Below the pieces are notes generated by a model. It searched no databases, was not told the origin of the DNA, and saw only the letters and a program-made list of their open reading frames with translations. From Photorhabdus laumondii subsp. laumondii (GTDB lineage Bacteria > Pseudomonadota > Gammaproteobacteria > Enterobacterales > Enterobacteriaceae): DNA of 64,000 nucleotides. Location: NCBI RefSeq assembly GCF_003343245.1, contig NZ_CP024901.1, forward strand, positions 1,984,001 through 2,048,000, given 5' to 3'. How positions within the stretch are numbered: the stretch's first letter is position 1; each line of letters opens with the position of its first letter. The position numbers were made by a program, and so were the translations under genes. Of this stretch, positions 44,671-55,178 are shown in pieces.

Positions 44671-47369
44671 GGGTTAACTCCTTGGTTTAAGGGACGCTGT
44701 TCTGGCCAGACTAAAATCAGCACTTCATTATCGGCGGTTTCGATACTTTTACCCACGGCACCGGTGGTTCGGTTAGCAATGGTTAGGCTTAAATCGGTGA
44801 CGCGTTCCACCAGAGAAGATTGCTGGATCGTGGCTAACAAGGGGTAGTAATCAATGTGATTACCGGTTGTCACGCCGATAGCGGTATTTTCGCCCCACGG
44901 CATATATTTTCGGCTTAATTGCTGTTGTAGCTGATGATATCCGTAGTCGGGGTTAACACCTGCGATAAAGGTCACTTGATAGTTCACATTAACGTCAATG
45001 TAAGTGGGATTGCTGATCTCAAGGGTTGCCCAAGGGCTGCTGAGTTGTTTGATCCATTCGACCATCTCTGCCAGCCGAGCGGGATTTAATTTTGGGCGCA
45101 GCGCATCGTCGTTATCTTTGTAACGGCTGTCAGGGATCACAATCAGTTGCTGTTTTTCCGGTGCCGGGATTTTGGTTAATTCACTGGCAGACGGGTATTT
45201 GACATCAAACAGGCTGACAAATTGCTCTTTTAATAAGGTGACAATGTTGCCCCAACTCAGCGCGCGATTACGGTGAGATAACCGAGGCGGGAGCCGCGTC
45301 AGGAAGGCTTGCTCGGTTTCTTGCGGATGACCATCCCAAGAGGCCCAAGGTTGGGTGATGTTGCTGACGGCAACAACCGTGTTTACCGGCTGTTTAATGC
45401 TGTCGGCGGCTAATCCGTTGATAAAGTGCGTCTGCTCAACGGCTTCTGCGTTGATCAACGTCGCGGTGGTAGCGTTATACAGTAGACCGTTAATGCGTGG
45501 GTAATCTTGCGGATCGGTTTGTTGCGTTATCTCAGCTTTCAGCCAGTAGCGTCCTGTCGGCATCAAGGCCGCCTGATTTGCCGCATCCTGTGGCAATAAA
45601 GTGCGCCAGATACCCCGGTCAAACAGGTTATGGGTTTGGTCGTCAACTAATTTGTCTAATTTGCTCCAGCTATTGCTGTTGTTGAGATAAAACCAAGATA
45701 ACGCGAGCGATTTAATGCCTGCTAATTGCCAATAGAGAGATAGAGTTTGTCCCGGTGATACGCCCGTAAAGCCTAAATAGAAGGCTTCATGGGTTAATGC
45801 AGGTGTTTCTGCTGTTGCCTCGCCTTGGCCAAAAGGCGTCAGTGGATAGATGGAAAATTGCTTAGCTTTAGCGCTGAATTGAATCTGCAATGCACTGATT
45901 TGTGGCGTATAGGGGACATTTTTACCCGTGGGATTTTGCCAATATTGGGCGTGCATAAAATCTTGTCCGGCCAGTTCTATGCGCACGGATGCCGGCCATT
46001 CGTTGGGCGATGGGCTGTCTGCAAGGGGATAATGCATTGCCGGTAAGGTAAATGTCAGGTTTTGTCCTTGTGGTGCCTCTTTTCCATTGAATAATGCTTG
46101 CACCTCATTAAGCTTTTCTCTCTTTTGAGGTGTGATTAAGTAACCCTGTACTTTAAAGGCACTATTGTCGGGCTTAGTTTCATATCCTCCATACCATTTT
46201 GAAAAGTTTTGTTGAGGTAATCCCACCCATTGAGGCGTAATCGTCAATGTTGCGTTTTCAGAGCCATACCATTCCGGGGCAATCAGATTAAAACCGGAGC
46301 CTAACGACGGTGATTGACCAAACGGGAAGCTGGTGGTATCCGTCTGTTCAATACCGCCATCAGAGGCATAGTGCACACTGCGGTTACCGTTAATGCTGAC
46401 TTCAATGTCGGTAATCTTGGGTAGAGTCGGGCCTTGAGTGGTGCCTAGCTTTAACACCGGTATATCAAACGCCATATTATCCAAGCCATCAGGGGAACTG
46501 ATAGGGTCATTATTAGCTGATAAACAAAGTGTAAGATAATGGGTATTGTTGCTCTGTCCTTTTTTTGCAGATAAAGAAAGCCAGTGATCGCCCGAACTCA
46601 TTTTAGCGGTGATGTTCTCAGCATTACCTGTCCATTCGCGGGCTAATGTGGCTTTAATCGTGCGCTCTCCTGCTGACATGGCAAATAAAGGAGAAGTGAT
46701 CAGGTAACCGGATAGAACCGGAACATCATTGGCCGTTGGGCTAAAAAGTCGAATACCGTTTTCAGGCAATGCCATGTTATCTGCAAGATTTAATGCGATT
46801 GCCGATAACCAACCATTATTTTTTTTCCGATACCAACGTAAGTCGGTTAATTCCCCTTGGTTCGCCAATAAATCTGTATCTGACGCATAGTGTAATGGAT
46901 TGCCGGCGCTGTCTTGCCCCGCATCAAATAGCGTGCTTTGAGCTATCAGCGATTCTGTGCTGTCGGGATTGAGGGTAATTCCTATCGCAACTTTATCTGC
47001 TTGCGCTTTTTTGGGTTTCAGCCCCAATAATTCCCGGTAATAAAGATCACGGTGCCGGGCCGGAAAGGTATTTAATAATCGATTAGTTGTTTCTAATAAC
47101 GTTAAAAAAGCCAAAACAAAAGCTTGATGTGCGGGTAATCGACCATCGGCTTTATTCACATTTTGGTAAATGTCCGCTAGTTGTTGAGGATTATTCTCTT
47201 GAATAAAGTAGAAACTGTCCCAGAACTGTTTTTTCTCTTGATCGAAAGGAATTTCTTTAGCGTAAGCTTTAAGCCAGTTTAAAATATCTAGCGTACTTCT
47301 TTCATCAAGTTTAAATACAGTATCCGGCACAATAGCAGAGAGTTTATTTTCTAACTCGGCTTGTCCCAT
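44667..47369 (-). CDS. pvc11: Pvc11 baseplate wedge protein, unit C
   Basis: 900 residues, equal in length to unit B. LDILNWLKAYAKEIPFDQEKKQFWDSF and LSHRNRALSWGNIVTLLKEQF mark the conserved regions; the surface-like middle (residues 230-420) differs more. AGGTGG upstream of the ATG at 47369. The 96-base gap to pvc10 is AT-rich with no clear hairpin. Confidence 0.93.
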   Translation of the reverse strand: MGQAELENKLSAIVPDTVFKLDERSTLDILNWLKAYAKEIPFDQEKKQFWDSFYFIQENNPQQLADIYQNVNKADGRLPAHQAFVLAFLTLLETTNRLLNTFPARHRDLYYRELLGLKPKKAQADKVAIGITLNPDSTESLIAQSTLFDAGQDSAGNPLHYASDTDLLANQGELTDLRWYRKKNNGWLSAIALNLADNMALPENGIRLFSPTANDVPVLSGYLITSPLFAMSAGERTIKATLAREWTGNAENITAKMSSGDHWLSLSAKKGQSNNTHYLTLCLSANNDPISSPDGLDNMAFDIPVLKLGTTQGPTLPKITDIEVSINGNRSVHYASDGGIEQTDTTSFPFGQSPSLGSGFNLIAPEWYGSENATLTITPQWVGLPQQNFSKWYGGYETKPDNSAFKVQGYLITPQKREKLNEVQALFNGKEAPQGQNLTFTLPAMHYPLADSPSPNEWPASVRIELAGQDFMHAQYWQNPTGKNVPYTPQISALQIQFSAKAKQFSIYPLTPFGQGEATAETPALTHEAFYLGFTGVSPGQTLSLYWQLAGIKSLALSWFYLNNSNSWSKLDKLVDDQTHNLFDRGIWRTLLPQDAANQAALMPTGRYWLKAEITQQTDPQDYPRINGLLYNATTATLINAEAVEQTHFINGLAADSIKQPVNTVVAVSNITQPWASWDGHPQETEQAFLTRLPPRLSHRNRALSWGNIVTLLKEQFVSLFDVKYPSASELTKIPAPEKQQLIVIPDSRYKDNDDALRPKLNPARLAEMVEWIKQLSSPWATLEISNPTYIDVNVNYQVTFIAGVNPDYGYHQLQQQLSRKYMPWGENTAIGVTTGNHIDYYPLLATIQQSSLVERVTDLSLTIANRTTGAVGKSIETADNEVLILVWPEQRPLNQGVNP

Positions 47370-47465
47370 ATTTTTACCACCTGTTATATAATTATTCCCG
47401 ATAGGTTTTCAGGGATCGTGATTATTTGAAAATATTGTTATTTAAAATAAAGTTAAAAAGATTAT

Positions 47466-47882
47466 TTATCCGGCAGTGACTGCATATTGGCTGGCAATAA
47501 ACCGGCCTTTGCCCATACTGGGGGCGGTCACATCCGGGCCGCTCGATGGATTATTGGCTGGCTGTGTCGGGGTAAATCGGGCGATAAATTGTTGCCCGAC
47601 AACAATTACCGTGACTGGACTACGGCAGAAGTTTACCTGCTGGCTGGCATCCAATTGAGCAATGGTGACCATCCCCATGCCGGGAACTGGGTGGCTTGGA
47701 GTGATATATTGCGCTTGAAGTTGCACCTTTTTTTCATCACCGACCATGACAATCTTTTTGCCCTGAATTTGGGTATGTCCGCTACCGCGGATGGTTGCCG
47801 GCCCCAGAATGGTGACTTGTCGGTTGCCAAATAACGGCTCGAACAGCAAAGTGTCGCCATCCACCACCAGTTGTTTGCTCAT
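47466..47882 (-). CDS. pvc10: Pvc10 PAAR-like spike tip, unit C
   Basis: 138 residues, same length as unit B; differences are conservative (GPATIRGSGHTQIQGKKIVMVGDE). It keeps the C-terminal NPSSGPDVTAPSMGKG block. ATGA overlap with pvc9. Confidence 0.88.
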   Translation of the reverse strand: MSKQLVVDGDTLLFEPLFGNRQVTILGPATIRGSGHTQIQGKKIVMVGDEKKVQLQAQYITPSHPVPGMGMVTIAQLDASQQVNFCRSPVTVIVVGQQFIARFTPTQPANNPSSGPDVTAPSMGKGRFIASQYAVTAG

Positions 47883-48370
47883 AAACTCACCTGTACCCGG
47901 CCTTCATTCACTTCAAGGGCACCTTCAATTTGCTGGCTGATTTCGCTGCCTCTCAGCGTGTAGGTGACCTGAATATGCAAGGTATTGGGCAGGTCGGTTC
48001 TCTGGTTGACCTGGATCTCGCTAATATCGGCGCGGGGTTCATAACGCAATACCCGTTCTTCAATTCGAGTCTGAATTTCTGCCATCATTTCGTCACGGAT
48101 ATTGGCAAACAGATAATCATTCAGGCCGCAACCATAATTCTCTCGCATAATTCGTTCGCCGGGTTCGGTGAGAAAAAGAATTTTCATATTTTGGCGGACA
48201 TTTTCGGCCCCTTCCGCCATGGTGACGCCCGTGGGTATTTCAGGATGAGCGCTATCTTTATACGTACTATCTTTAATAGAAAATTGCAGCGGAAAGGCCC
48301 AACCCCGACCATAAATATCGGCTAATACTTTGTTGGTTAATACTTTATTGGCTAGTGCTTTATTTGTCAT
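47879..48370 (-). CDS. pvc9: Pvc9 gp25-like baseplate protein, unit C
   Basis: 163 residues, 15 longer than unit B. The extra length comes from an N-terminal repeat (TNKALANKVLTNKVLAD, three NKxLx copies) and from a STYKDSAHPEIP insertion. Core gp25 motif TEPGERIMRENYGCGLND intact. Confidence 0.93.
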   Translation of the reverse strand: MTNKALANKVLTNKVLADIYGRGWAFPLQFSIKDSTYKDSAHPEIPTGVTMAEGAENVRQNMKILFLTEPGERIMRENYGCGLNDYLFANIRDEMMAEIQTRIEERVLRYEPRADISEIQVNQRTDLPNTLHIQVTYTLRGSEISQQIEGALEVNEGRVQVSL

Positions 48371-48382
48371 CTTATTACCTTA

Positions 48383-49984
48383 TTATTGGGTTAGATTAAT
48401 CTTCGCACCTTTAATATCTACGCCAGATTTACCGGCGGCGGACAGAGATTTTTGCGCCTCTATTTTAATTTCCTGAGCATGGGTAATAAGATTCTTAGCG
48501 GAATTAAGCGTGATATCTTTATCCTGTTGCAGAGATAAGGTATGTTTTCCGCTATTCAATGCGAGGGTTTTATCTTTATGATTAAAGAGTAATGCTTGCT
48601 GATTTTCTCCCTGTTTAATCACTAAGGTTTTCACCGGGTTTTTTTCACTCGGTTCTAACGGCGCTTTGTTTTTAGGATTGTGCATCGAGCCTAATATCAC
48701 CGGGAAGCGAGGATCACCTTCAAAGAAGCCGATAATCACCTCATCCCCCGCTTCAGGATAAAAGCAGAAACCGCTTTCATGACTGGCGTAAGGTTTACTT
48801 AGGCGGGCAAAAAGGGTGCCGTTGGTTAAGTTTAACGCCGGGATTTTGACCGGAATACGGCCCAATGATTGGCTATCTCGCTGGTATTTTTCCACGATCC
48901 CGATATGCAGCTCTTTTGCCTGCGGTACAACTTGCTCTGTTTCCGGTAATAGCCCCAGCGTTAGCCGGGTACGCCAGCCTTGCCGTTGATTGAGGGTCTG
49001 ACTGACACCGGTGATAATCGCCTGACCATCCATCCCCTGACCAAAGCCGTTTAACGCCAGCACATCCCCCGTTTGATAACGGTTATCGCCTTCGACCTCA
49101 AAATTACCGGAGACGTTGTGGCTTCGGCGGTTATTCAGGATGCCTTGAGCAAGCTGTTTGGCCTGTTCATTATCCAACGGATAGCTGAAAACCCACTGCC
49201 ATGGTTGGCTGGTCAATGATGTCAGGTTGTCTGTGGCGAGTTGATTGCGACCAAGGCCGCTGTTTTTTACCTGATGGGCTGGAGACAGCTTCTGTTGGGC
49301 GATATCCCAAGATTGTACATTCACGGTTTTGGGGTTGCGTTGGTTATCCCATTGCAGATTCGCTTCAAATAACACCGCATCCTGAGGGTTGGCTCGCTGG
49401 TGGAGAGTATGCACGGTTGACCGATTCAGGGATTCCGGGGTGACCAGCGTCACGCTATCGTTGCCGGGCAGCAGCCAGGTATGGGTCGCGAGCAGCCGAT
49501 TTTTTAGAAACGTCCAGTCATTACAGCGGAATTGCACCATTTGTTCATGCACCGTTTTAAGCTGAGGGGCTGGTTTTATCGTGACAGGGATACCCGCTTG
49601 GCTAAACAACTTCTTGATAATCGCCTCATCACTCTGTTTGTTGAACAGTTGCGAGTGGAAGTTGTGAGTTAATTTTTGCAACGCATGTTTGGCGGTCAGA
49701 GTAATGATGCTGTCCTGACCTTTAAGCCCCAATGTTTGCCGAACGATGATCCCCTTAAACACCACGGCTTTTTCGATCTGCACGCTAAGTTGATGATTAG
49801 GGCGGCAACTTGCCAGTTCAGCTTGTGCCTTGGCATCAAAAATATGGCGGGCATCACCGGCGATACCCAAGGTGATATTGGCCGAGGGGATGCCATTAAT
49901 ATGATGGTTAACGGTCAGAGTGATAACCGTAAATTGATTGAGGACTTTGCCGTCTATTTTGATCGTTATCGTCGGTATCTTCAT
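48383..49984 (-). CDS. pvc8: Pvc8 central spike protein, unit C
   Basis: 533 residues, close to identical to unit A over residues 60-533, with changes at the first 20 residues ([18 protein letters not shown]). YPEAGDEVIIGFFEGD replaces PEPGDE. The A/C likeness in pvc5-pvc8, against a divergent unit B, suggests recent duplication or gene conversion. Confidence 0.95.
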   Translation of the reverse strand: MKIPTITIKIDGKVLNQFTVITLTVNHHINGIPSANITLGIAGDARHIFDAKAQAELASCRPNHQLSVQIEKAVVFKGIIVRQTLGLKGQDSIITLTAKHALQKLTHNFHSQLFNKQSDEAIIKKLFSQAGIPVTIKPAPQLKTVHEQMVQFRCNDWTFLKNRLLATHTWLLPGNDSVTLVTPESLNRSTVHTLHQRANPQDAVLFEANLQWDNQRNPKTVNVQSWDIAQQKLSPAHQVKNSGLGRNQLATDNLTSLTSQPWQWVFSYPLDNEQAKQLAQGILNNRRSHNVSGNFEVEGDNRYQTGDVLALNGFGQGMDGQAIITGVSQTLNQRQGWRTRLTLGLLPETEQVVPQAKELHIGIVEKYQRDSQSLGRIPVKIPALNLTNGTLFARLSKPYASHESGFCFYPEAGDEVIIGFFEGDPRFPVILGSMHNPKNKAPLEPSEKNPVKTLVIKQGENQQALLFNHKDKTLALNSGKHTLSLQQDKDITLNSAKNLITHAQEIKIEAQKSLSAAGKSGVDIKGAKINLTQ

Positions 49985-50664
49985 GCTTTCCCCTGTGCTT
50001 GCAACATTTGTCCGGGGGTAAAGTCATCAAGATTATCCAGGCCGTTTTGCCAAGCCAGCGAGAGATAATCAATACCCCCCGCCAAAGAAGCGCCGGCACC
50101 TAAGGCGATCAACGGCAGGGAGAGCATATCCGTGACGTTAACCGCAGTAGCCGGGGGCGATTTTAATTGCTGCTCGGTAGCTTGAATCACAAAGCTTTCA
50201 TCTGCCACCAGAGATAGGGTAGCGCTGGCCCGCAGCGGTGTGGCGTCCCGGTCAAACAGAGTGTAATGAATGCTGAGACCACTGGCCCGACAGGCAAAAT
50301 AGCCTTTGTTTTCCCAACGCATTTTGCCCCATTTGATTTTAAGAAAGTGGGGAACGTGAGTACTGGCATCCACGGCACACAAGGCTTTTAGCGTTGCTAA
50401 TTGCGTTTCTACCGGGGTGTTATGGCCGGGCATGGTGGCGTCAAATAACAGGACTAATGACAGGCCCGCCGGTTGGGATAACACATAGCGGCTGCTTTGG
50501 TTGGCACTGTTAACGCTTTCATCCTGCTGATAACGGGTTTGATAATCGAGCTGGATGGTATCGGGGTTATACATTGCCTGTAAACTGCCTACCGAGGTTT
50601 TTCCCTCACGATCTTTGAAAGCGGTGAGGGTGAGTTTGGACAGGCTGCGTTCAATTAAGCTCAT
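49981..50664 (-). CDS. pvc7: Pvc7 hub adaptor protein, unit C
   Basis: 227 residues from the ATG at 50664 with GGAGGTC upstream. Nearly the same as unit A (GKTSVGSL for GKISVGSL). Overlaps pvc6 and pvc8 as in the other units. Confidence 0.9.
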   Translation of the reverse strand: MSLIERSLSKLTLTAFKDREGKTSVGSLQAMYNPDTIQLDYQTRYQQDESVNSANQSSRYVLSQPAGLSLVLLFDATMPGHNTPVETQLATLKALCAVDASTHVPHFLKIKWGKMRWENKGYFACRASGLSIHYTLFDRDATPLRASATLSLVADESFVIQATEQQLKSPPATAVNVTDMLSLPLIALGAGASLAGGIDYLSLAWQNGLDNLDDFTPGQMLQAQGKA

Positions 50665-50830
50665 AATGACCTCCTGTTTCGCGCAAGGCATCTAATACTG
50701 CTTGTTTCACTTTTTCAATCAGGTCGGCGTTATCCAGCACTTCCTGCGCTAGTGTTCGTGGAGTGACCGAATGACTGGCTGAATCGGTCACTTTAGCCTG
50801 AATAATCAGCTCTTTAATTTCAACAGTCAT
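50651..50830 (-). CDS. pvc6: Pvc6 small protein, unit C
   Basis: 59 residues, [17 protein letters not shown], linker ASHSVTPRT, helix to HYELN. ATGA overlap with pvc5; the end covers the pvc7 start. Differs from unit A at only a few positions. Confidence 0.88.
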   Translation of the reverse strand: MTVEIKELIIQAKVTDSASHSVTPRTLAQEVLDNADLIEKVKQAVLDALRETGGHYELN

Positions 50831-51285
50831 GCTTTTACTCCTAACCAGCGCATATCCTGATAACGTAATTCCAGAGCGTTCACCAGCACCGTATTGCTAT
50901 TGGCGTCAAGGTCGCCGGTGGACCAGCGAACCGGCAGCGCGTTACTTAATGTCCAGCTTGCCACAGGAATTGAATGTTCATTCAGTAGAATGATAACCAC
51001 ATCGGCATACACGGCTTTCTCACCACGCAGGACGCGGTCAAACGTCAGAGTGAGTGGCGTAACGGTCATAACGCCGCGCTCCAGTACCAGACTGCCATGC
51101 TGGATCTTCTCGGCCAGCCAGGTATTTCTGGCGTTTTCCCCACCCTGACTATGTTGGCTAGTTTGCAACTCACGGCTGAGGCCAGATATCCGTTGAAAGG
51201 CAATGTCGAGTGGGCTGGGGATATTGTTAAACAGAAAACTGGCGATAAAACGGTGTGATACCGACGGGGTGTATAAATTGTTCAT
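50827..51285 (-). CDS. pvc5: Pvc5 inner tube initiator protein, unit C
   Basis: 152 residues from [10 protein letters not shown] at 51285 (AGGGAC upstream), almost identical to unit A. The in-frame ATG at 51327 lies inside pvc4 and is disregarded. Confidence 0.93.
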   Translation of the reverse strand: MNNLYTPSVSHRFIASFLFNNIPSPLDIAFQRISGLSRELQTSQHSQGGENARNTWLAEKIQHGSLVLERGVMTVTPLTLTFDRVLRGEKAVYADVVIILLNEHSIPVASWTLSNALPVRWSTGDLDANSNTVLVNALELRYQDMRWLGVKA

Positions 51286-51298
51286 ATTTTGTCCCTGT

Positions 51299-52504
51299 TT
51301 AATGGCTGATCCCGGTGCGGGTATCAAATGTCAGATTCAGCTCAATAAATTCCGCCGGAATTAACAGTGCCAGCCTGATCTTCATGATCATTTTCCCGGC
51401 CCGTGGATCTGCTTCGCTCATCGACTCGTCAATCCCCAGTAACACCTCAAATGCCTGATCTTCCTGCGTACCGCGCAGTCCGCCGTTTAGCCATAACTGA
51501 CGTAACCAGTTGTAAGCCTGACCTTTAAACTTCATCCAGGTGATGGCGTTATTCGGTTCAAACACAAAGGCCCGGCCCAGTTGAGTCATATGGGCTTCGA
51601 TATAGGAAACCAGACGGCGTGTCTGGATATAGCGCCAGGGAGAATCGGGGGTATTGTCCAGCGTGCGGCATCCCCAGATCTTGATCCCTTTGCCGGGGAA
51701 GCTGCGAACCAGATTCAACGAAGGGCCATTCTGGTTAAACAGGGTATCGGCTTCAATGTGAGAGCGTATTGGGCTTATCACCTTGGCTAACGCGACATTC
51801 GCGGGGGCATGCCAGACCGCCATTTGGTTATCGTTACGCTGAATGATGGCAGCCACTGCGGCGGTCGGCGAAAGAACAACAGGCTGATTTTGTTCCTGAT
51901 AAGCACTGTTCAATCTTGGCCAGTATACCGCGCCCCATTGCCGATCACTGGAAGAGAGCTGCGTTAAACATTTCTCGGCCAGAGCGGGATCATCGGGGGC
52001 ATCCAGCAATCCCATGATGCCGCGTCGGCACTGGCAGAGGCTAAGTACTGATTGCCAAAATTGTAGCCAGAACTGGATTTTGTCGTATTGATCGATTTCT
52101 GAATCGGGATCATCCATCTGATTCAGATAGACAATATCGGGGACCACAATCAGCGTGATAGCACTCTGTGCCGAGATCGCTTGTTTAACCCAATCTTGTT
52201 GTAGGGTGGTGGTCAATGAGTGAAAATCGCCTCGTGGTTTATCCGATCCTAACGACAGTACATAGGCTTGTTGACCCCCGTTGTCAAAAAAGTGACGCAC
52301 GGAATAGTATGTTAATCCTGATTCACCAAATGACAGGGTAAAATCGGTCAGGCTGTGGAGCTTGACGGCGGTTTTGTCACTAGCACGATTGTTTTTACTC
52401 GGTTGAGTATAGCCGATAAAAACCGGTACACCGATAAACGCCTCATCTTGTTGCTGGGATATCAGGTTCTCCGTAATGGTGACGCCCGGCTGTTTTATTT
52501 CCAT
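51299..52504 (-). CDS. pvc4: Pvc4 sheath protein, unit C
   Basis: 401 residues from MEIKQPG at 52504; an ATG two codons earlier is too close to the AAGGAA ribosome site. It holds a short insertion (PSKNNRASDK) where unit A has its Asn-His-Ala-Lys repeat. C-terminal sheath domain ends NLTFDTRTGISH. Confidence 0.93.
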   Translation of the reverse strand: MEIKQPGVTITENLISQQQDEAFIGVPVFIGYTQPSKNNRASDKTAVKLHSLTDFTLSFGESGLTYYSVRHFFDNGGQQAYVLSLGSDKPRGDFHSLTTTLQQDWVKQAISAQSAITLIVVPDIVYLNQMDDPDSEIDQYDKIQFWLQFWQSVLSLCQCRRGIMGLLDAPDDPALAEKCLTQLSSSDRQWGAVYWPRLNSAYQEQNQPVVLSPTAAVAAIIQRNDNQMAVWHAPANVALAKVISPIRSHIEADTLFNQNGPSLNLVRSFPGKGIKIWGCRTLDNTPDSPWRYIQTRRLVSYIEAHMTQLGRAFVFEPNNAITWMKFKGQAYNWLRQLWLNGGLRGTQEDQAFEVLLGIDESMSEADPRAGKMIMKIRLALLIPAEFIELNLTFDTRTGISH

Positions 52505-52525
52505 TCTCATTTCCTTGCCAGAATA

Positions 52526-52543
52526 GGCGCGGCGAACCGCGCC
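52526..52543 (-). promoter_or_regulatory. Conserved pvc3-pvc4 intergenic hairpin, unit C
   Basis: A 7-bp stem GGCGCGG / CCGCGCC closed by TTCG on the transcript strand, a known extra-stable tetraloop. Same place as in units A and B, with no T-run after it. Confidence 0.72.
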
Positions 52544-52552
52544 TCAGTACGA

Positions 52553-54037
52553 TTACTGTGCTACATTTTGCGAAAATTGCAGGATAATAAATTCAGCCGG
52601 ACGGACCGCCGCCATTCCAACCTTAACCACCATTTTGCCTTGTTTAATGTCAATGTCGGACATGGTGACACCTTGACCAATCTGGACAAAATAGGCTTCC
52701 TGCGGGCTATTACCGGCCAGCGCCCCTTGTTGCCAGAGTTGATGGAGATAGTTATCAATCGCTGAGCGGACCCGTTCCCAGGTGGGCTGACTGTTGGGTT
52801 CAAAAACGGCAAATCGCATGGCTTGCTTGATATCCCGTTCTGCCGCATTGAATAAGCGTCGAACCGGAATGTAGCGCCAGTTGTCATCATCTTGCAGAGT
52901 ACGTGTGCCCCAGACGACAAACCCTTTGTTGGTGAAATAGCGAATAGCATTGATACCTTTTTGATTCATGGTGCCTTGCTCATCTTCCGTGAGTCGATCC
53001 GCTACATCACTAATCCCGCTGAGAACCACATTCGCTGGTGCTTTCCAGACGCCACGACGAGCATCGGTAGCACAATAGACACCAGCCATGATTGCACTGG
53101 CGGGAATGAGTTTTTTGTTATCAGCAATTTTTTGTTTTATTGCCTCGATAACTTGCTTATAGAGTCCTGAGTTTTGCTGTTTGAGCTCTGCCAGATGGGT
53201 AACTTTTGCATCCTGATAGCCTGAAACCGTGACGGTATTCTCCTCCACCTGAATAAGTTGTGAGACTTTTACTGCCGGATAATAAGTCGCGGTTTGTGAT
53301 TGCAGGCTAACGCTAAGTGCAGTTTCTTTATTCGGATTATCCGCGATAAGAAAATATCCGGCCTTTAATAAAGGGGTCAGGTTGCCATATATTGCACTCT
53401 GATAAGCAGGATCCTGTTCAGGGCAGACGATCAAGGTAATTTCTAAAGCCTGCTCAATTAACTCAGGGATTAATGCCAGCGTGTTGGTATCTTCTGAATT
53501 AGAAATTGGCAGGATATAACAAGGTCCGCCACCATTTTGGAAATAAAGCTTTAAGGCATCACTGCTTGTCGTGTAGGTTACGGTAATCACCTGATGAATG
53601 TAATGGGTGCTTTTACCGTCTATGTGAGTAGGCTTTGTTACAGGGACAACTGCTGCATAGTCCTGGACTTCTGCATTAGCTTTAGTTTCTGCATTGTTTT
53701 TGGTTTCTGCAATGTGTTTGATTTTTGCATTGCTTTTGTCTTCTACATTATTGTGTTTGTTATCTGCATTACCTTCGCTTTTCTCAGGAACAGAAAGGGA
53801 AGGGGGTGGAGTAGACTCAGTTGATTTGATTGCTACCGACCTAATACAACCCACATTGAACAGATTAGTGAAATCCAACCAGCTACTCACGCGTGTTATT
53901 TCAGGTGTTGCGCTGATTTTTTTCGGTGAGAAACGGCCAATAAAAACCGGGATTGCCGTGTTCCCTTGGCTAACGGAGAGAGCCAGTGAGGCATCTTCTT
54001 CAATATAGACGCCAGGATAAGTTGGTGTAGTTGGCAT
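52553..54037 (-). CDS. pvc3: Pvc3 sheath protein with variable insertion, unit C
   Basis: 494 residues, the longest of the three. The insertion (about 68-130) starts STPPPSLSVPEKSE and then has degenerate AETKNNA / AETKANA repeats rich in Asn, Lys and Ala. Flanking sheath sequence (FNVGCIRSVAIK before, TTSSDALKLYFQNGGGPCYIL after) is conserved. Ends LQFSQNVAQ. Confidence 0.93.
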   Translation of the reverse strand: MPTTPTYPGVYIEEDASLALSVSQGNTAIPVFIGRFSPKKISATPEITRVSSWLDFTNLFNVGCIRSVAIKSTESTPPPSLSVPEKSEGNADNKHNNVEDKSNAKIKHIAETKNNAETKANAEVQDYAAVVPVTKPTHIDGKSTHYIHQVITVTYTTSSDALKLYFQNGGGPCYILPISNSEDTNTLALIPELIEQALEITLIVCPEQDPAYQSAIYGNLTPLLKAGYFLIADNPNKETALSVSLQSQTATYYPAVKVSQLIQVEENTVTVSGYQDAKVTHLAELKQQNSGLYKQVIEAIKQKIADNKKLIPASAIMAGVYCATDARRGVWKAPANVVLSGISDVADRLTEDEQGTMNQKGINAIRYFTNKGFVVWGTRTLQDDDNWRYIPVRRLFNAAERDIKQAMRFAVFEPNSQPTWERVRSAIDNYLHQLWQQGALAGNSPQEAYFVQIGQGVTMSDIDIKQGKMVVKVGMAAVRPAEFIILQFSQNVAQ

Positions 54038-54048
54038 GTTGCCTCCGA

Positions 54049-55125
54049 TTATTGAGCGATGTTTTGCGTAAACTGCAAGATAATAAACTCGGCTGGACGA
54101 ACCGCCGCCAGACCCACTTTGACAATCATTTTGCCCTGCTTGATATCGTCATCGGTCATGGTGAGACCTTTACCGATTTGGACGAAATAAGCTTGTTCGG
54201 CTTTATTGCCCATCAACCCGCCTTGCTGCCACAAAGTATGGAGATAGTTATCGATAGCGCTGTGGACGGCTTTCCAAGTGGGTTGGCTGTTGGGTTCAAA
54301 TACCATGGCATTCATGGCATTTTTAATATTTTGCTCTGCACTGTTAAACAGGCGGCGGACCGGGATATAACGCCAGTTATCGCTGTTCTCAAGTGTACGA
54401 GCCCCCCAAACCAGCGTGCCGCTCTTAGGAAAGGTACGGATCATATTCAATGCCTTGCCTTGGTTATATTGCGTTTGCAGATCATCGGTTACCGGGTATT
54501 TAGGTTGTAAGCCGCCCTGAATAGCAACGTTAGCGGGCGCTTTCCAGACCCCCCGGCTGTTATCGACACTGGCATAAATACCGGCCATAACTGCACTGGG
54601 TGGAATATCAATGGCGGCTTTATTTTCTCCCCATTCAGCGGTTAGCCAAGGGTAATAAACTGCGCCATAAGGCGTAGGGGAATAAGGCTTGAGAGCTTTT
54701 TCTGGTTCTTTTATATCGGTATCACTTTGTGGGCCGTCAAAAATGGCAAATAACCCTTTGCCCGGCTGACAAAGTTTTCCTGCCACCTCGTTGATCTCTT
54801 CTCCGGCAGCAATCAATAATGTCACATCGTCAAGTTTTGGCACTTGTGTTTCTAACTCTTTAGTTTTGACGAGATAGCAATATCCACCGCCGTTAATAAA
54901 ATAGGCACGCAGTGAAACATCAAGGATATTCTTGGGATCAAATGGTTCGCCTTTTAGTGTTAAATAGTTCATCCAACTACTAACACGAATATAGGGTTTA
55001 TCTGATATTAATGAACTGTTGTTTGTAATAGCAAAGACTGGTACTGCCGTTGCACTGGAACGAACGGAGAGTGCGGGTGAAGCGTCCTCTTCAATATAAA
55101 CGCCGGGATAGGAATATGTTGGCAT
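54049..55125 (-). CDS. pvc2: Pvc2 major sheath protein, unit C
   Basis: 358 residues from MPTYSYPGVYIEEDAS, two shorter at the N-terminus than unit A. Sheath signatures kept; NAMNAMVFEPNSQPTW replaces NAMSFAVFEPNSQPTW. Ends LQFTQNIAQ. GGAGGC upstream is inherited from the sheath relic at 55137-55178. Confidence 0.94.
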   Translation of the reverse strand: MPTYSYPGVYIEEDASPALSVRSSATAVPVFAITNNSSLISDKPYIRVSSWMNYLTLKGEPFDPKNILDVSLRAYFINGGGYCYLVKTKELETQVPKLDDVTLLIAAGEEINEVAGKLCQPGKGLFAIFDGPQSDTDIKEPEKALKPYSPTPYGAVYYPWLTAEWGENKAAIDIPPSAVMAGIYASVDNSRGVWKAPANVAIQGGLQPKYPVTDDLQTQYNQGKALNMIRTFPKSGTLVWGARTLENSDNWRYIPVRRLFNSAEQNIKNAMNAMVFEPNSQPTWKAVHSAIDNYLHTLWQQGGLMGNKAEQAYFVQIGKGLTMTDDDIKQGKMIVKVGLAAVRPAEFIILQFTQNIAQ

Positions 55126-55136
55126 GTTGCCTCCAA

Positions 55137-55178
55137 TTATTGTGCAATATTTTGAGTAAACAGCTTTATAAATGAGTC
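55137..55178 (-). pseudogene. C-terminal relic of a lost sheath gene, unit C
   Basis: Immediately after the pvc1 stop and in its frame, 13 codons read DSFIKLFTQNIAQ then TAA, the sheath C-terminus. It differs from the unit A relic at one residue. Confidence 0.7.
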
